Shown one piece after another: positions 43,629 through 52,013 of a stretch of 64,000 bases of DNA. A model generated the notes under the pieces. The model made no database searches, was not told the DNA's origin, and saw only the letters and a list, made by a program, of their open reading frames with translations. The position numbers and the translations under genes were made by a program. The first letter of the stretch is position 1. Each line of letters begins with the position of its first letter. This DNA comes from Coriobacteriaceae bacterium. GTDB taxonomy: Bacteria; Actinomycetota; Coriobacteriia; Coriobacteriales; QAMH01. The stretch is from positions 1,612,001 to 1,676,000 of the forward strand of contig DAJPGJ010000001.1 of assembly GCA_025992705.1 (NCBI GenBank), read 5' to 3'.

Positions 43629-44813
43629 ATGATCAACGAAGAGATGTACGCCCTGGGTGCCGCGCCCAACAAGATTCGCGAAATCTTCGCCTACGGCCTC
43701 GAGCGCAAGGCCCAAATCGGCGATGACAAGGTCTTCGACCTCTCGATCGGCAACCCGAGCGTACCCTCCCCCGCCATCGTCGACGAGACCATCGCCCGTC
43801 TGGTCAACGAGGGCGAAGGCACCATGCACGCCTACACCATGTCTCCCGGCCTCGTCGAGGCCCGCGAGGCCGTCGCGCAAAACCTCAACCGCCGCTATGG
43901 CACGCACTACACGGCCGGCAACCTCTACTTCACGGCTGGCGCCTCGGCCGCCATCTGCATAGCCATCAAGGCCGTCGTCCTGCCTGGCGAGGAGGTCATC
44001 GCCATCACGCCGTACTTCCCCGAGTACAAGACCTGGGCGAGCAACGCCGGCGCGGTAACCGTCGAGGTACCCGCGCGCGCAAGCGACTTCATGCTCGACA
44101 TCGACGCGATCGAGGCGGCCATCACGCCCAAGACGGCCGCCATCATCATCAACACGCCCAACAACCCCGTCGGCTCGGTCTACAGCGACGAGAACCTCAT
44201 GCAGCTCGCGGACCTTCTGCGCGCCAAATCCGCCGAATACGGCCATACCATCTACCTCATCAGCGACGAGCCCTACCGCGAGCTCGTCTACGATGGCCTC
44301 ACTCCCGCCTGGGTCCCGAGCCTCTACGACGCCACCTTCGTCTGCTATTCGTGGTCCAAGTCGTTCTCGCTGCCCGGCGAGCGCATCGGCTACCTGCTCG
44401 TCCCGAGCGAGATGCCCGACTTCGACCGCGTCTACAAGGCCGTATGCGGTGCTGGCCGCTCGCTCGGCTACATCTGCGACTCGGTGCTCTTCCAGCTCGC
44501 GGTCGCCGAGTGCATCGATGCTCCCATCGACGTCGAACCCTACGACCGCAACCGCAAGCTCCTCTACGACGGCCTCACCAGCATCGGCTACAACGTCATC
44601 TACCCGCAGGGCGCGTTCTACATGTGGATCGAGGCGCTCGAGCCCGATGCGCAGGCGTTCTGCGAGGTCTGCCGCCAGCACGAGCTGCTGCTCGTGCCGA
44701 GCGACGGCTTCCTCACGAAGGGCTGGACGCGCGTCGGCTACTGCTGCGACGAGGCCACGATTCGCGGCGCCCTCAAGGCCTTCGAGGACGTCTACGCCGA
44801 ATACCGCGGGTAA
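43629..44813 (+). CDS. Class I/II PLP-dependent aminotransferase
   Basis: The 394-residue protein has the fold-type I layout: FDLSIGNPSVPSP near the start, FTAGASAAICIAIKAV, the INTPNNPVGSVYS loop, the SDEPYRELVYDG aspartate/tyrosine region and the Schiff-base lysine in YSWSKSFSLPGERIGYL. It resembles AspC-like enzymes that use aspartate or aromatic amino acids. The substrate cannot be assigned from sequence. The ATG has an AAAAGGAG site. A hairpin follows the stop. Confidence 0.9.
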   Translation: MINEEMYALGAAPNKIREIFAYGLERKAQIGDDKVFDLSIGNPSVPSPAIVDETIARLVNEGEGTMHAYTMSPGLVEAREAVAQNLNRRYGTHYTAGNLYFTAGASAAICIAIKAVVLPGEEVIAITPYFPEYKTWASNAGAVTVEVPARASDFMLDIDAIEAAITPKTAAIIINTPNNPVGSVYSDENLMQLADLLRAKSAEYGHTIYLISDEPYRELVYDGLTPAWVPSLYDATFVCYSWSKSFSLPGERIGYLLVPSEMPDFDRVYKAVCGAGRSLGYICDSVLFQLAVAECIDAPIDVEPYDRNRKLLYDGLTSIGYNVIYPQGAFYMWIEALEPDAQAFCEVCRQHELLLVPSDGFLTKGWTRVGYCCDEATIRGALKAFEDVYAEYRG

Positions 44814-44820
44814 CCCCCTA

Positions 44821-44901
44821 AGACAGCGTGCCTGGCACGCTGTCTCATATCATCGGCTTTCTCCTAATTTTGGCCACCTTTTGAGACAGCGTGCCAGGCA
44901 C
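44821..44901. terminator. Inverted repeat region with AGACAGCGTGCC hairpin
   Basis: A perfect 12-bp palindrome (AGACAGCGTGCC, T, GGCACGCTGTCT) spans 44821-44845, directly after the aminotransferase stop. AGACAGCGTGCC recurs at 44884-44895. The hairpin may end the aminotransferase transcript, though no T run follows immediately. The repeat could also be a member of a small palindromic element family. Confidence 0.55.
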
Positions 44902-44946
44902 ACCTTGCGTCTGCCACGCGCGCGGCTTATATTGCGTGCTGTAAAG

Positions 44947-46917
44947 ATGGAGGGGGCATTGACGGCACGACGCACGGGGCGACCAGCGCCCAAAAAGGTG
45001 AAGAAGCGCTACATCGCGTCGCTTGATGGCCTGCGTGCCCTGGCCGTCGTCGCCGTCATCGCATACCACCTCGACCTCCGCTTCGCCTGTGGCGGCCTCC
45101 TCGGCGTCACCGTCTTCTTCGTGCTCTCCGGTTACCTCATCACCGGCCTGCTCATGGCCGAGCTCGAAGAGACCGGCACCGTCAACCTCCCGCAGTTCTG
45201 GCTGCGCCGCGTGCGCCGCCTGTTTCCCGCCATCGTGCTCGTCGTGGTGGTGGTCACCGCGCTTTGCGTGCTCTTCAACCACCCGCTGCTCACCAAGTTG
45301 CGTCCCGATGTCGTGCCCTCGCTCTTCTGGTTCCAGAACTGGTGGTACGTCTTCCGCGGCCTCTCGTACTTCGACTCGCTCGGCGACCCGTCCCCGCTCA
45401 CGCATTTCTGGTCGCTCGCCATCGAGGAGCAGTTCTACCTCATCTGGCCCATACTGTTGCTCGTCGTGAGCCGCCTCGGCGCGAGCAAGACCATCATCCG
45501 CCGTGGCTGCGTCGCGCTGGCTGTCATCTCCGCTGCGCTCATGTGGGTGCTCTACAACCCGCTCGAGGACCCCACGCGCGTCTACTACGGCACCGACACG
45601 CGTGCTTGCTCGCTGCTCATCGGCGCATGGCTCGCACTCTTCTGGCCCGGCCAGGCCCTCACGGAGGAGGGCACGCGCAACGTACCTTCGCGCATCATCA
45701 ACCTCCTCGACGTGATCGGCGTCATCGCGCTCGTCGGCATCATCGGCATGATGGCCTTCATCGACGGCTTCTCGGGCTTCATGTACCACGGCGGCATCAT
45801 CATCAACTCCGTGCTCACGGCCGTGCTCATCGCCGTGCTCGTACATCCGCGCAGCAGACTGGCGCGTTTCGCGAGCCTCAAGCCCTTCGTGTGGGTCGGC
45901 CAGCGCTCATACGGCATTTACCTGTGGCACTACCCCATCATCTTACTGATGAAGCCGCTCAATCCCGGCTCAAGCTATGCCTGGTGGTTCATCCTCGCGG
46001 TCTTCGTCATCACCTTCGTGGTGGCGGCGCTGTCCTACACCTTCGTCGAGAACCCCATCCGCCACGGTGCCATCGGACGCGCCATCGCGAGCTGGCGCGA
46101 GCGTCGCGGTAATCCTGGTCGCGGCATCACGCGCCCCCGCGTCATCGCGCCGGCGCTCGCGAGCATCCTCACCGCCGCAATCGCCATCGGAGGCTGTGCG
46201 ATCATTCCCGACGAGTACCAGGTCCCCGAAGACGCCATCAAGAGCACGGGGCATTCCGCGGGCGCGGCCATGCAGCTCTACGGCGACGCACCGCCAAGCT
46301 ACGATCCCGCAAACGGTGTCATCGGCAACGCAGTGGCCGCGAGCAACTACCTCAAGGGCAAACTCGACCAGGAAGCCGCCGAACTCGCCGAAGCCGAGCG
46401 CCTCGCGCGTATACGCAACCCATTGCTCATTGGTGATTCCGTGCCTGGAGATTCCGCCGACGAGTTCTACTCACACTACACGAACGCCCTGATGGACAGC
46501 TACATCGGGCGATGGTTCTGGCAGGCGCGCGATGTCTACAAGGATTATCTCGCGCAGGGCGTCGTCGGCGATGTCGTGATCTTCGCGTGCTTCTCGAACT
46601 TCATGCTCGAAGACGACGAGCTCGACAAGATGTACGAGCTCGTGGGCCCGGACAAGCAGATCTTCCTCGTCAACGTCTACAACGAGAAGGACGTGACCGA
46701 CCACAACAACCCGATGCTGGCGGACTTCGCAGCCGCGCACGAGAACGTGCACCTCGTCGATTGGTACGCGGCCGTCGTCGATCACGTGGGCGAGTACCTC
46801 TGGGACGATCACGAGCATCTGCGCCCCGAGGGCGCCGTCGTCTACGAGGACCTCATCTTCGATTGCGTCAAGGGATTCCTGCCGGCAGAGGCCATACGCG
46901 AGCCGCAGCCAGCGTGA
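44947..46917 (+). CDS. OafA/YrhL-type acyltransferase with C-terminal SGNH domain
   Basis: The 656-residue membrane protein starts with a cytoplasmic basic stretch, then an acyltransferase-3 domain of about ten membrane helices. Motifs are YIASLDGLRALAVVAVIAYH, FFVLSGYLIT, WLRRVRRLFPA, HFWSLAIEEQFYLIWP and SYGIYLWHYPIILL. After TM helix residues at about 415-425 comes an extracellular SGNH hydrolase-like domain with LLIGDSVPGDS (Ser) and DDHEHLRPEGAVVY (Asp-His); the block III motif reads ACFSN instead of the usual GTN. Such enzymes O-acylate wall polymers or exopolysaccharide. The ATG 44947 is chosen; TTG 44959 is possible because GGAGGGGG is close. Confidence 0.9.
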   Translation: MEGALTARRTGRPAPKKVKKRYIASLDGLRALAVVAVIAYHLDLRFACGGLLGVTVFFVLSGYLITGLLMAELEETGTVNLPQFWLRRVRRLFPAIVLVVVVVTALCVLFNHPLLTKLRPDVVPSLFWFQNWWYVFRGLSYFDSLGDPSPLTHFWSLAIEEQFYLIWPILLLVVSRLGASKTIIRRGCVALAVISAALMWVLYNPLEDPTRVYYGTDTRACSLLIGAWLALFWPGQALTEEGTRNVPSRIINLLDVIGVIALVGIIGMMAFIDGFSGFMYHGGIIINSVLTAVLIAVLVHPRSRLARFASLKPFVWVGQRSYGIYLWHYPIILLMKPLNPGSSYAWWFILAVFVITFVVAALSYTFVENPIRHGAIGRAIASWRERRGNPGRGITRPRVIAPALASILTAAIAIGGCAIIPDEYQVPEDAIKSTGHSAGAAMQLYGDAPPSYDPANGVIGNAVAASNYLKGKLDQEAAELAEAERLARIRNPLLIGDSVPGDSADEFYSHYTNALMDSYIGRWFWQARDVYKDYLAQGVVGDVVIFACFSNFMLEDDELDKMYELVGPDKQIFLVNVYNEKDVTDHNNPMLADFAAAHENVHLVDWYAAVVDHVGEYLWDDHEHLRPEGAVVYEDLIFDCVKGFLPAEAIREPQPA

Positions 46918-46919
46918 TG

Positions 46920-46964
46920 AGGAGATCCCTCGACTCCGCTTCGCTCCGCTCGGGATGACAGGGA
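46920..46964 (-). repeat. Dispersed TGTCATCCCGAGC repeat, copy 5 (reverse orientation)
   Basis: On the minus strand it reads TGTCATCCCGAGCGGAGC and ends GTCGAGGGATCTCC. It fills most of the 58-bp gap between the convergent acyltransferase and NAD synthetase genes. Confidence 0.82.
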
Positions 46965-46975
46965 GCGCGGCGCCC

Positions 46976-48562
46976 CTAGACGATGCCTGGATCGCGCCAG
47001 CCGTTGGTAATCGGCCAGGCACGGTCCTTCGCGAACGACGTCCCGAGCACATGCGGCGCGATGGGCTCGCTGCGACGCTTGTACTCGTTGAGCTGAACCG
47101 CAGCGAGCACGCATGCCACGAGATGCGCGTCAAAGCCGGCCTCGATGGCCTCGGCCGCGCCCAGCTCGCCCTCGACATGCGCCTCGAGCAGCTCGTCAAG
47201 CTGCTCGTACGGTGGCAGGCGGTCGGTATCGCGCGCGCCGGCGTAAAGCTCGGCGCTCGGCTCCTTGTCGATGATGGCCTGCGGAATGCGCGGCTCCTGC
47301 GCGTTGCGCCATGCGGCGAGCTCGTAGACCTCGGTCTTGTAGATGTCACCGATGGGCGCAAACGCCCCGGCCGTGTCGCCGTAGAGCGTCGAGAAGCCCA
47401 TCGCGGCCTCGGACTTGTTGCCGCAGTTGAGCATGAGCCAATCGTGGCTGTTGCCAATCGTCATGAGCTCGACGGTGCGCACGCGGGCCTGGAGGTTCTC
47501 GGCAGCCAGGCCATCGACGCTGCCGCCGCAGGAATGCGCGAGCACGCGCTCGAAGGCCTCGAGCGGCTCTTCGATGGGTGCGACCGCGCAGTCGATACCC
47601 AGCATGCGGGCAAGCTCCTGCGCGTCGGCAAGCGACGCATCGCTCGAATAGGGACCGGGCATCGCGACGCCATGCACGTGGGCCGCGCCAAGCGCGTCGA
47701 CCGCGATCGCGGCCACGACCGAGGAGTCGATGCCACCCGACAACCCGATGATGACATCGGAAAAACCGTTCTTGTGCACGTAATCGCGCGTCGCGACGAC
47801 AATCGCGCGCCAGACGATCTCGCGGATGTCAAGCTCGACGGCCGGGCGTTGCTGCACCTCGTGGACGGCACCGGGCGCGGTATCGAAGACGAAGAGGTCC
47901 TCCTCGTCGATGGGCGCGGCGTGCATCAGGCTGCCGTTGGGTGCCGTGACCGTGGAGTTTCCGGCAAACACGACCGCATCGGCCGCGCCGCACTGGTTAG
48001 CGCTCACGACATGCGCGCCGCATTCGCTCGCAAGCGCGGAGAGATGCCGCAGATCACCGCGCGCCGCCGGAGCCGCCATCGGGTCACCGAAGGCGTCGTA
48101 GTTCATCTCGACGAGCACGTCGACGTTGGAAAGCTTGCTGCCCGACTCGAAGTGCCCGTCGAAGAGCACGGCGATGTTGCTGTCCGCAAGCTCGATGACC
48201 GGGACGACGTCGCTTTCGAGCAACGCGGGCGCGCCGAGCGACTCGAGCGAGCCGGCACCGGCGAGGAAGAGCTCGGGAACGATGGCGAGCGTGTCGGCGT
48301 CGAGCTCGTTGACGCTCGCGCACGAGACGAGCGCGGGCACGGGCGACTCCTTCGCGAAGGCGCAGAGATGGTCATGCGCGTCCTCGATGAAGGCATGCGA
48401 GTCGACGAGACCGCCGATGTGCGCGCCGGTGAGCGAGCCCGCTCCGAAGACGACGAGGTCAACGTGCGCGTGCGCTGCCTGCCGCGCGTAATCGAGCATC
48501 TTGCTCATGTTGCCGGACAGATCGCCGACACGGGGGTTTACCTGTGCAACCGCAATGCGCAT
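46976..48562 (-). CDS. nadE: NAD+ synthetase with degenerate glutaminase domain
   Basis: The 528-residue protein has an N-terminal carbon-nitrogen-hydrolase-like domain (1-245) and a C-terminal NAD synthetase domain with P-loop GLSGGIDSSVVAAIAV, then GNKSEAAMGFSTLYGD. The nadE domain appears intact, so it should make NAD+ from deamido-NAD and ATP. In the first domain the Glu-Lys-Cys triad is lost. The glutamate position in FPELxLTGY is FGAGSLTG (Ala41). The lysine motif cannot be found. The ICEDxW cysteine motif is LFDGHF (about 133-138). It probably uses free ammonia. The ATG follows AGGGAGCGGC. It is divergent from the aldolase gene. Confidence 0.9.
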   Translation of the reverse strand: MRIAVAQVNPRVGDLSGNMSKMLDYARQAAHAHVDLVVFGAGSLTGAHIGGLVDSHAFIEDAHDHLCAFAKESPVPALVSCASVNELDADTLAIVPELFLAGAGSLESLGAPALLESDVVPVIELADSNIAVLFDGHFESGSKLSNVDVLVEMNYDAFGDPMAAPAARGDLRHLSALASECGAHVVSANQCGAADAVVFAGNSTVTAPNGSLMHAAPIDEEDLFVFDTAPGAVHEVQQRPAVELDIREIVWRAIVVATRDYVHKNGFSDVIIGLSGGIDSSVVAAIAVDALGAAHVHGVAMPGPYSSDASLADAQELARMLGIDCAVAPIEEPLEAFERVLAHSCGGSVDGLAAENLQARVRTVELMTIGNSHDWLMLNCGNKSEAAMGFSTLYGDTAGAFAPIGDIYKTEVYELAAWRNAQEPRIPQAIIDKEPSAELYAGARDTDRLPPYEQLDELLEAHVEGELGAAEAIEAGFDAHLVACVLAAVQLNEYKRRSEPIAPHVLGTSFAKDRAWPITNGWRDPGIV

Positions 48563-48759
48563 ATGCCGCTCCCTTGGCTCGGTACGTCTGCCCCCAAGGA
48601 TACCATGAGCGCAGGTGCGGCGCGGCGTGCGAACATTTCACTTCCGGCACCAAAATGAGCACATATTACCCCGCTCTCGCGGTACAATGATGGGCAATGC
48701 ATTGAAGCGACGCGCCCCAGACACATGGGCGCCTCGCCAAAAACGAAAGGATTACCACG

Positions 48760-49698
48760 ATGCCCCAGATTACCCGTGAGGACGTGCGCGTTCCCGCTGA
48801 CGTCATGCCAGAGGCCGTCGAGCTCTACCTCGATAACTACATGGCCGCCACGCGCGGCACCGGCCGTCTCATGCTCTTTGCCTGCGACCAGAAGATCGAG
48901 CACCTCAACAAGGACTTCCACGGCGAGGGCATCGATCCGGCCGATGGTGACCCCGAGCATCTCTTCCAGATTGGCGACCAGGGCACGATTGGCGTGCTTG
49001 CCGGCCAGCGCGGCCTCATCGCCCAGTACGCGCGCGACTATCCCAACATCAACTACCTGGTCAAGATGAACTCCAAGACCAACCTGGTCAAGACCGCCCA
49101 GCAGGACCCCTACTCCCCGCAGCTCTACGACCTCGAGGCCGTGCTCGCGATGCGCGAGGCTGGCGTCAACATCGTCGGCCTGGGCTACACCATCTACCTG
49201 GGTAGCGAGTTCGAGGCCAACATGCTGGCCGAGGCAGGTGAGCTCATCGCCGAGGCGCATGCCGAGGGTCTGCTCGTCGTCCTGTGGATCTATCCGCGCG
49301 GCGAGGCCGTGACGGACGAGAAGGCCGCGGACCTCATCGCCGGCGCCGCGGGTGTGGCGCTGTGCCTGGGCGCGGACTTCGTCAAGGTCAACCCGCCGGC
49401 CGCTGCCGACGGTAAGACGAGTGCCGAGCTCCTGGCCATCGCAAGCCGCGCTGCCGGCCGCACGGGTCTCGTGTGCGCAGGCGGCTCCAAGGCCGATGCC
49501 CGCGAGTTCCTCTCGAGCCTCTACGACCAGATTCACGTCGGCGGTGCTGTTGGCAACGCCACCGGCCGCAACATCCACATGCGCTCGCTCGACGAGGCCG
49601 TGCGTCTTACGCAGGCCATCAGCGCCATCACGCTCGGCGATTACGATGTCGAGGAGGCCATGGACGTCTTCGAAGGCAAGGAGCACTACACGCTCTAG
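48760..49698 (+). CDS. Class I fructose-bisphosphate aldolase (DhnA type)
   Basis: The 312-residue protein is a DhnA-type class I aldolase, a TIM barrel using a Schiff base. The active lysine is Lys209 in GADFVKVNPP, and LFACDQKIEHLNKDFHGEGI is the substrate-binding start. GGAVGNATGRNIHMR near the end is the phosphate-binding loop. It splits fructose 1,6-bisphosphate in glycolysis or makes it in gluconeogenesis. The ATG has a GAAAGGA site and TACAAT lies at 48683. A UUCG-loop terminator follows at 49743. Confidence 0.93.
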   Translation: MPQITREDVRVPADVMPEAVELYLDNYMAATRGTGRLMLFACDQKIEHLNKDFHGEGIDPADGDPEHLFQIGDQGTIGVLAGQRGLIAQYARDYPNINYLVKMNSKTNLVKTAQQDPYSPQLYDLEAVLAMREAGVNIVGLGYTIYLGSEFEANMLAEAGELIAEAHAEGLLVVLWIYPRGEAVTDEKAADLIAGAAGVALCLGADFVKVNPPAAADGKTSAELLAIASRAAGRTGLVCAGGSKADAREFLSSLYDQIHVGGAVGNATGRNIHMRSLDEAVRLTQAISAITLGDYDVEEAMDVFEGKEHYTL

Positions 49699-49742
49699 CG
49701 TCGTAGGCAGCGATTGGCTGCACGCACGGTACTGGCACAGGC

Positions 49743-49772
49743 AAGGGGTCGCTTCGGCGGCCCCTTTTGTTT
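49743..49772 (+). terminator. Rho-independent terminator after the aldolase
   Basis: Stem AAGGGGTCGC/GCGGCCCCTT (one wobble) with the stable loop TTCG runs into TTTTGTTT. It overlaps the final codons of the convergent VapC-like gene, so both ends meet there. Confidence 0.9.
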
Positions 49773-50217
49773 ATACCCCGACTCCCTCGAAACACAGAGC
49801 ATGCCGCTGCTCCATAAGCGCGAGCCATTCGCTTGGCGAAACTACCGGCACGAGCGAACGGGAGAATCCCTTGGTGTCCCGCGTGACAAGATAATCAGCG
49901 CGGGCGCTCTGCGCGCATAACGCCACGAGACAATCCTCGAGATCGTCCCAGCCAAGACGCAGCGCGTTTGTATAATCGGTCGGAGACAACGCGACGGGAG
50001 TCACAACTTGCAACAGCGTCTCCAGGGCGGCCTGGACCCTACGAGGCCCTAGATATTTGCCGAGCACATAAAATGCGTCGTTTATCGTCTGGCCCGCAAT
50101 CCATAGCCTTGCATCCCCGAAAAATCCGGCTGCCATCACACGCTCTGCTTCGGTGCAGAAAGGCTCTTTGCGGCCCAGATAGTCAATGACGACGCAGGTA
50201 TCAAGCAAGAGATTCAT
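49771..50217 (-). CDS. vapC: PIN-domain toxin (VapC-like)
   Basis: The 148-residue protein starts MNLLLDTCVVIDYLG, with the first PIN acidic residue in LDTCVVIDY. The later acids are in GWDDLEDCLVALCA and DYLVTRDTKGF, so the four-acid metal site appears complete. Such enzymes are RNases that cut tRNA or rRNA when not held by their antitoxin. The start is ATG 50217, inside the 3' end of the antitoxin gene (17-nt overlap). It is the downstream gene of the pair. Confidence 0.9.
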   Translation of the reverse strand: MNLLLDTCVVIDYLGRKEPFCTEAERVMAAGFFGDARLWIAGQTINDAFYVLGKYLGPRRVQAALETLLQVVTPVALSPTDYTNALRLGWDDLEDCLVALCAQSARADYLVTRDTKGFSRSLVPVVSPSEWLALMEQRHALCFEGVGV

Positions 50218-50497
50218 AACTCGCCGCCCTTTGATCAGCAATGAGACGCTTGTAGTCGCCATCTGCAGCGTCATCGCCCCAATCGATGGCAAGCGTGCTC
50301 TGCTGCACGAACTTCTCGAAAGCCTCTTGTTTGAAAGGTTGCTCAGCTGTCGCCCCGGGCAGACGCCCCTCGGCAAGGAGGAAATCATAGGCGTTGTTCA
50401 CGAGCTCTGACGCCGTGGCACCCAGCGAGGCGAGAATGGCGGCAGCAGCTTCCTTCTTTGCCTTGGGAACCCGCGCGCTTACCAGTGCGCTTTCCAT
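50201..50497 (-). CDS. RelB/DinJ-type antitoxin paired with the PIN toxin
   Basis: The 98-residue protein has an N-terminal ribbon-helix-helix (ALVSARVPKAKKEAAAAILASLG, then SELVNNAYDFLLAE) of the RelB/DinJ type. Its acidic C-terminus probably occupies the toxin's active site. The ATG has a TTGGAGG site. A RelB-type antitoxin with a PIN toxin is a mixed pairing seen elsewhere. It is the first gene of the pair, controlled by the operator-like palindrome at 50512. Confidence 0.85.
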   Translation of the reverse strand: MESALVSARVPKAKKEAAAAILASLGATASELVNNAYDFLLAEGRLPGATAEQPFKQEAFEKFVQQSTLAIDWGDDAADGDYKRLIADQRAASYESLA

Positions 50498-50511
50498 TTC
50501 GCCTCCAATCT

Positions 50512-50554
50512 GTATGACGTATTACAGTATACAAACACACAGGTCAGAAAGCAA
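50512..50554 (-). promoter_or_regulatory. Promoter and operator of the VapBC-like pair
   Basis: On the minus strand TTGCTT (50549-50554) and TATACT (50526-50531) are spaced by 17 bp. A symmetric block GTAT-N3-GTA-N-TAC-N3-ATAC (50512-50532) overlaps the -10, as expected for autorepression by the antitoxin. Confidence 0.7.
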
Positions 50555-50586
50555 CGAAGGCGCTAGAAGATGCCCTCGGCCTTGTC

Positions 50587-50871
50587 TCAGATCGCCTTTG
50601 CCAAGACAAGCGCGGCCTTCTCCAAGGCCGCATCGCGCATGAACGCGGATTTCTTCATGCCTGATGCCTTGGCGGCTTGCTCAATCATCTGCGCACCCGA
50701 CTCAGGACACTTGAACGATAAATTGGCATTTGGCTCGTCAGAAAGCCTGGGCCTGCCCACACGAAGCTCGACAAGACTTCCCTTCCACGTGCCATCCTCC
50801 CATTCACGTACCCTCGACTCAATCTCCTCGTCACTTAAGACGTATCCATTTGCAAGTTTACGCTCAGTCAT
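50587..50871 (-). CDS. Putative ribbon-helix-helix antitoxin (module A)
   Basis: The 94-residue protein begins MTERKLANGYVLSDEEIE and has VGRPRLSDEPNANLSFKCPE followed by MIEQAAKASGMKKSAFMRDA. This last segment has the strand-turn-helix-helix pattern of a ribbon-helix-helix DNA-binding domain. Its ATG overlaps the toxin stop in ATGA, so it is translated together with the upstream gene. The toxin-first order matches the BrnTA and HigBA type. The assignment rests on context and fold pattern. Confidence 0.7.
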   Translation of the reverse strand: MTERKLANGYVLSDEEIESRVREWEDGTWKGSLVELRVGRPRLSDEPNANLSFKCPESGAQMIEQAAKASGMKKSAFMRDAALEKAALVLAKAI

Positions 50872-51146
50872 CGCCCGCGCCTCCTCGCCTTCTCAACCTC
50901 GACACGCGTTCGTCTGGACAGCGGCGTGTTCGCATGATAGACAAGCCATCCCGTCTCCGTCCTCGCGCCAACCATTTCAATGTCGCGCTGATGTGCATCT
51001 CTCCCAATCCACAGGTATTCCGGAAAGCTCGGGCTATCCGGTCGTACTGCCTCGTAATATACGTTGCTCCATGCGGCGACGACATCCTCTTTGGAGAGTT
51101 CAGGATGACGTGCAAACACACGAGGATGAATCTCCAAGCCGTCCAT
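50868..51146 (-). CDS. Putative small toxin (module A)
   Basis: The 92-residue protein has HPRVFARHPELSKEDVVAAW at the start and ETGWLVYHANTPLSRRTRVE near the basic C-terminus. Size, basic tail and partner gene fit a RelE/BrnT-like ribonuclease toxin, but I do not see BrnT's FEW-D-K-A motif. GAGGA lies close before the ATG. It is the first gene of module A, downstream of the 51222 repeat. Confidence 0.65.
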   Translation of the reverse strand: MDGLEIHPRVFARHPELSKEDVVAAWSNVYYEAVRPDSPSFPEYLWIGRDAHQRDIEMVGARTETGWLVYHANTPLSRRTRVEVEKARRRGR

Positions 51147-51165
51147 GGGTTCCTCTATTTTCTAC

Positions 51166-51188
51166 TACTTTATTATACTACTTTATTA
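51166..51188. promoter_or_regulatory. Direct repeats TACTTTATTA upstream of toxin A
   Basis: TACTTTATTA occurs at 51166-51175 and 51179-51188, 13 bp apart, 20 bp before the toxin start. This is a likely operator or promoter element for module A. Confidence 0.45.
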
Positions 51189-51221
51189 GATCACGAACTG
51201 AAGAAACTAACCTCTCCTACC

Positions 51222-51329
51222 CTACCCCTCGCTTCTAACAGAATCGCCGAGCGCGCGTGGTCGAATCTCCGGGTCTTCCCGGAGCGATCTCGGACATGAA
51301 GCCAAATGACTTCGGGGTGATATGCGGCA
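51222..51329 (+). repeat. 105-bp TA-associated repeat, copy 1
   Basis: It contains CTAACAGAATCGCCGAGCGC, GTCGAATCTCCGGGTCTTCC and CGGACATGAAGCCAAATGAC, as do the other two copies. It lies 76 bp upstream of toxin A. The hairpin CTCCGGG/CCCGGAG is kept in copies 1 and 3. The dispersed repeat at 51359 adjoins it. Confidence 0.88.
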
Positions 51330-51358
51330 CCACGGGCGAAGCGACCGAAGCGAATCCC

Positions 51359-51437
51359 CTGTCATTTCGAGCGGGGCAAAGTGGCCCCCCGTCATTTCGA
51401 GCGCAGCGAACGGAGTGAGCGGAGTCGAGAAATCTCG
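51359..51437 (+). repeat. Dispersed TGTCATTTCGAGC repeat, copy 6
   Basis: A short head (TGTCATTTCGAGCGGGG) is followed by a full unit from GTCATTTCGAGCGCAGCG to GTCGAGAAATCTCG. It abuts the 3' end of the antitoxin at 51442. Confidence 0.82.
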
Positions 51438-51441
51438 TCTT

Positions 51442-51741
51442 CTAACCGATGCCGTCATGTGCTCTGCCATTTGAGTCCGCATAGCCTCGTTCGGATACTC
51501 GCTCGGCGGCCAGGCGCTCCCCTATCCACATGTTGATGACACCCTGGCGCGTCGTGGCGAAGTGACGCGCCGTAGCGTCAAGCTCGTCGATCATCCACTC
51601 GGGCATGTTGATGTTAATCTTGCGCGCCTTATCGTCCCGGTTAGGAAACTTAACGGAGTCTTCCTCGATAAACGGGGTCATATCTCCCCCATTGTCGAAG
51701 TACTCGTCGATGCCCATGTTATTCATTGCGCTTTCTGTCAT
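51442..51741 (-). CDS. brnA: BrnA-type antitoxin (module B)
   Basis: The 99-residue protein has an acidic N-terminal half and a C-terminal ribbon-helix-helix (KININMPEWMIDELDATARH then TRQGVINMWIGERLAAE), as in BrnA. It binds and silences BrnT and represses the operon. ATG 51741 has a perfect AAGGAGGT site at the right spacing, whereas the longer frame to 51837 does not. It overlaps the toxin gene by 23 nt. Confidence 0.85.
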   Translation of the reverse strand: MTESAMNNMGIDEYFDNGGDMTPFIEEDSVKFPNRDDKARKININMPEWMIDELDATARHFATTRQGVINMWIGERLAAERVSERGYADSNGRAHDGIG

Positions 51742-51991
51742 AGAACGAGACCTCCTTCCCCGTCGACCTTCTAACGGAAATAATTCTGGTGTTGTCCGGC
51801 CGTATGGTATAAATGGCCGACCAACAGCAGCCCGCATACCGCGCGATCAGCATCTTGCGAAACTCCCCCTTGCGATCGACTCGCATCGTAATCATCTCCG
51901 GGTCCTCCCAGAGCCTCTGGGCCTCCTCGAAGTTGATACCGTGTTTCTCTTCGTTTGATGCGCTCTTGGCAGGGTCGTATTCGAAGTTCAT
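51719..51991 (-). CDS. brnT: BrnT-type toxin (module B)
   Basis: The 90-residue protein starts MNFEYDPAKSASNEEKHGIN, the BrnT core FEYDxxK-xxN-xxKHG-F. It continues with RVDRKGEFRKMLIARYAGCC and IRPDNTRIISVRRSTGKE, the strands and catalytic-site basic residues of this RelE-like ribonuclease. It stands first in the pair. An operator-like palindrome lies upstream at 52018. Confidence 0.92.
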   Translation of the reverse strand: MNFEYDPAKSASNEEKHGINFEEAQRLWEDPEMITMRVDRKGEFRKMLIARYAGCCWSAIYTIRPDNTRIISVRRSTGKEVSFYDRKRNE

Positions 51992-52013
51992 GCAGAACGC
52001 CTTTCTGATATAT

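Noticed and set aside
50868..51146. Calling toxin A a certain BrnT
   Set aside because: The BrnT core FEW-D-xxK-xxN-xxKHG is not visible; only size, gene order and partner support the toxin role.
51222..51329. The 105-bp repeat as a tRNA-like or riboswitch candidate
   Set aside because: It has short hairpins but no cloverleaf, anticodon loop or known riboswitch core, and it lies upstream of TA genes only.
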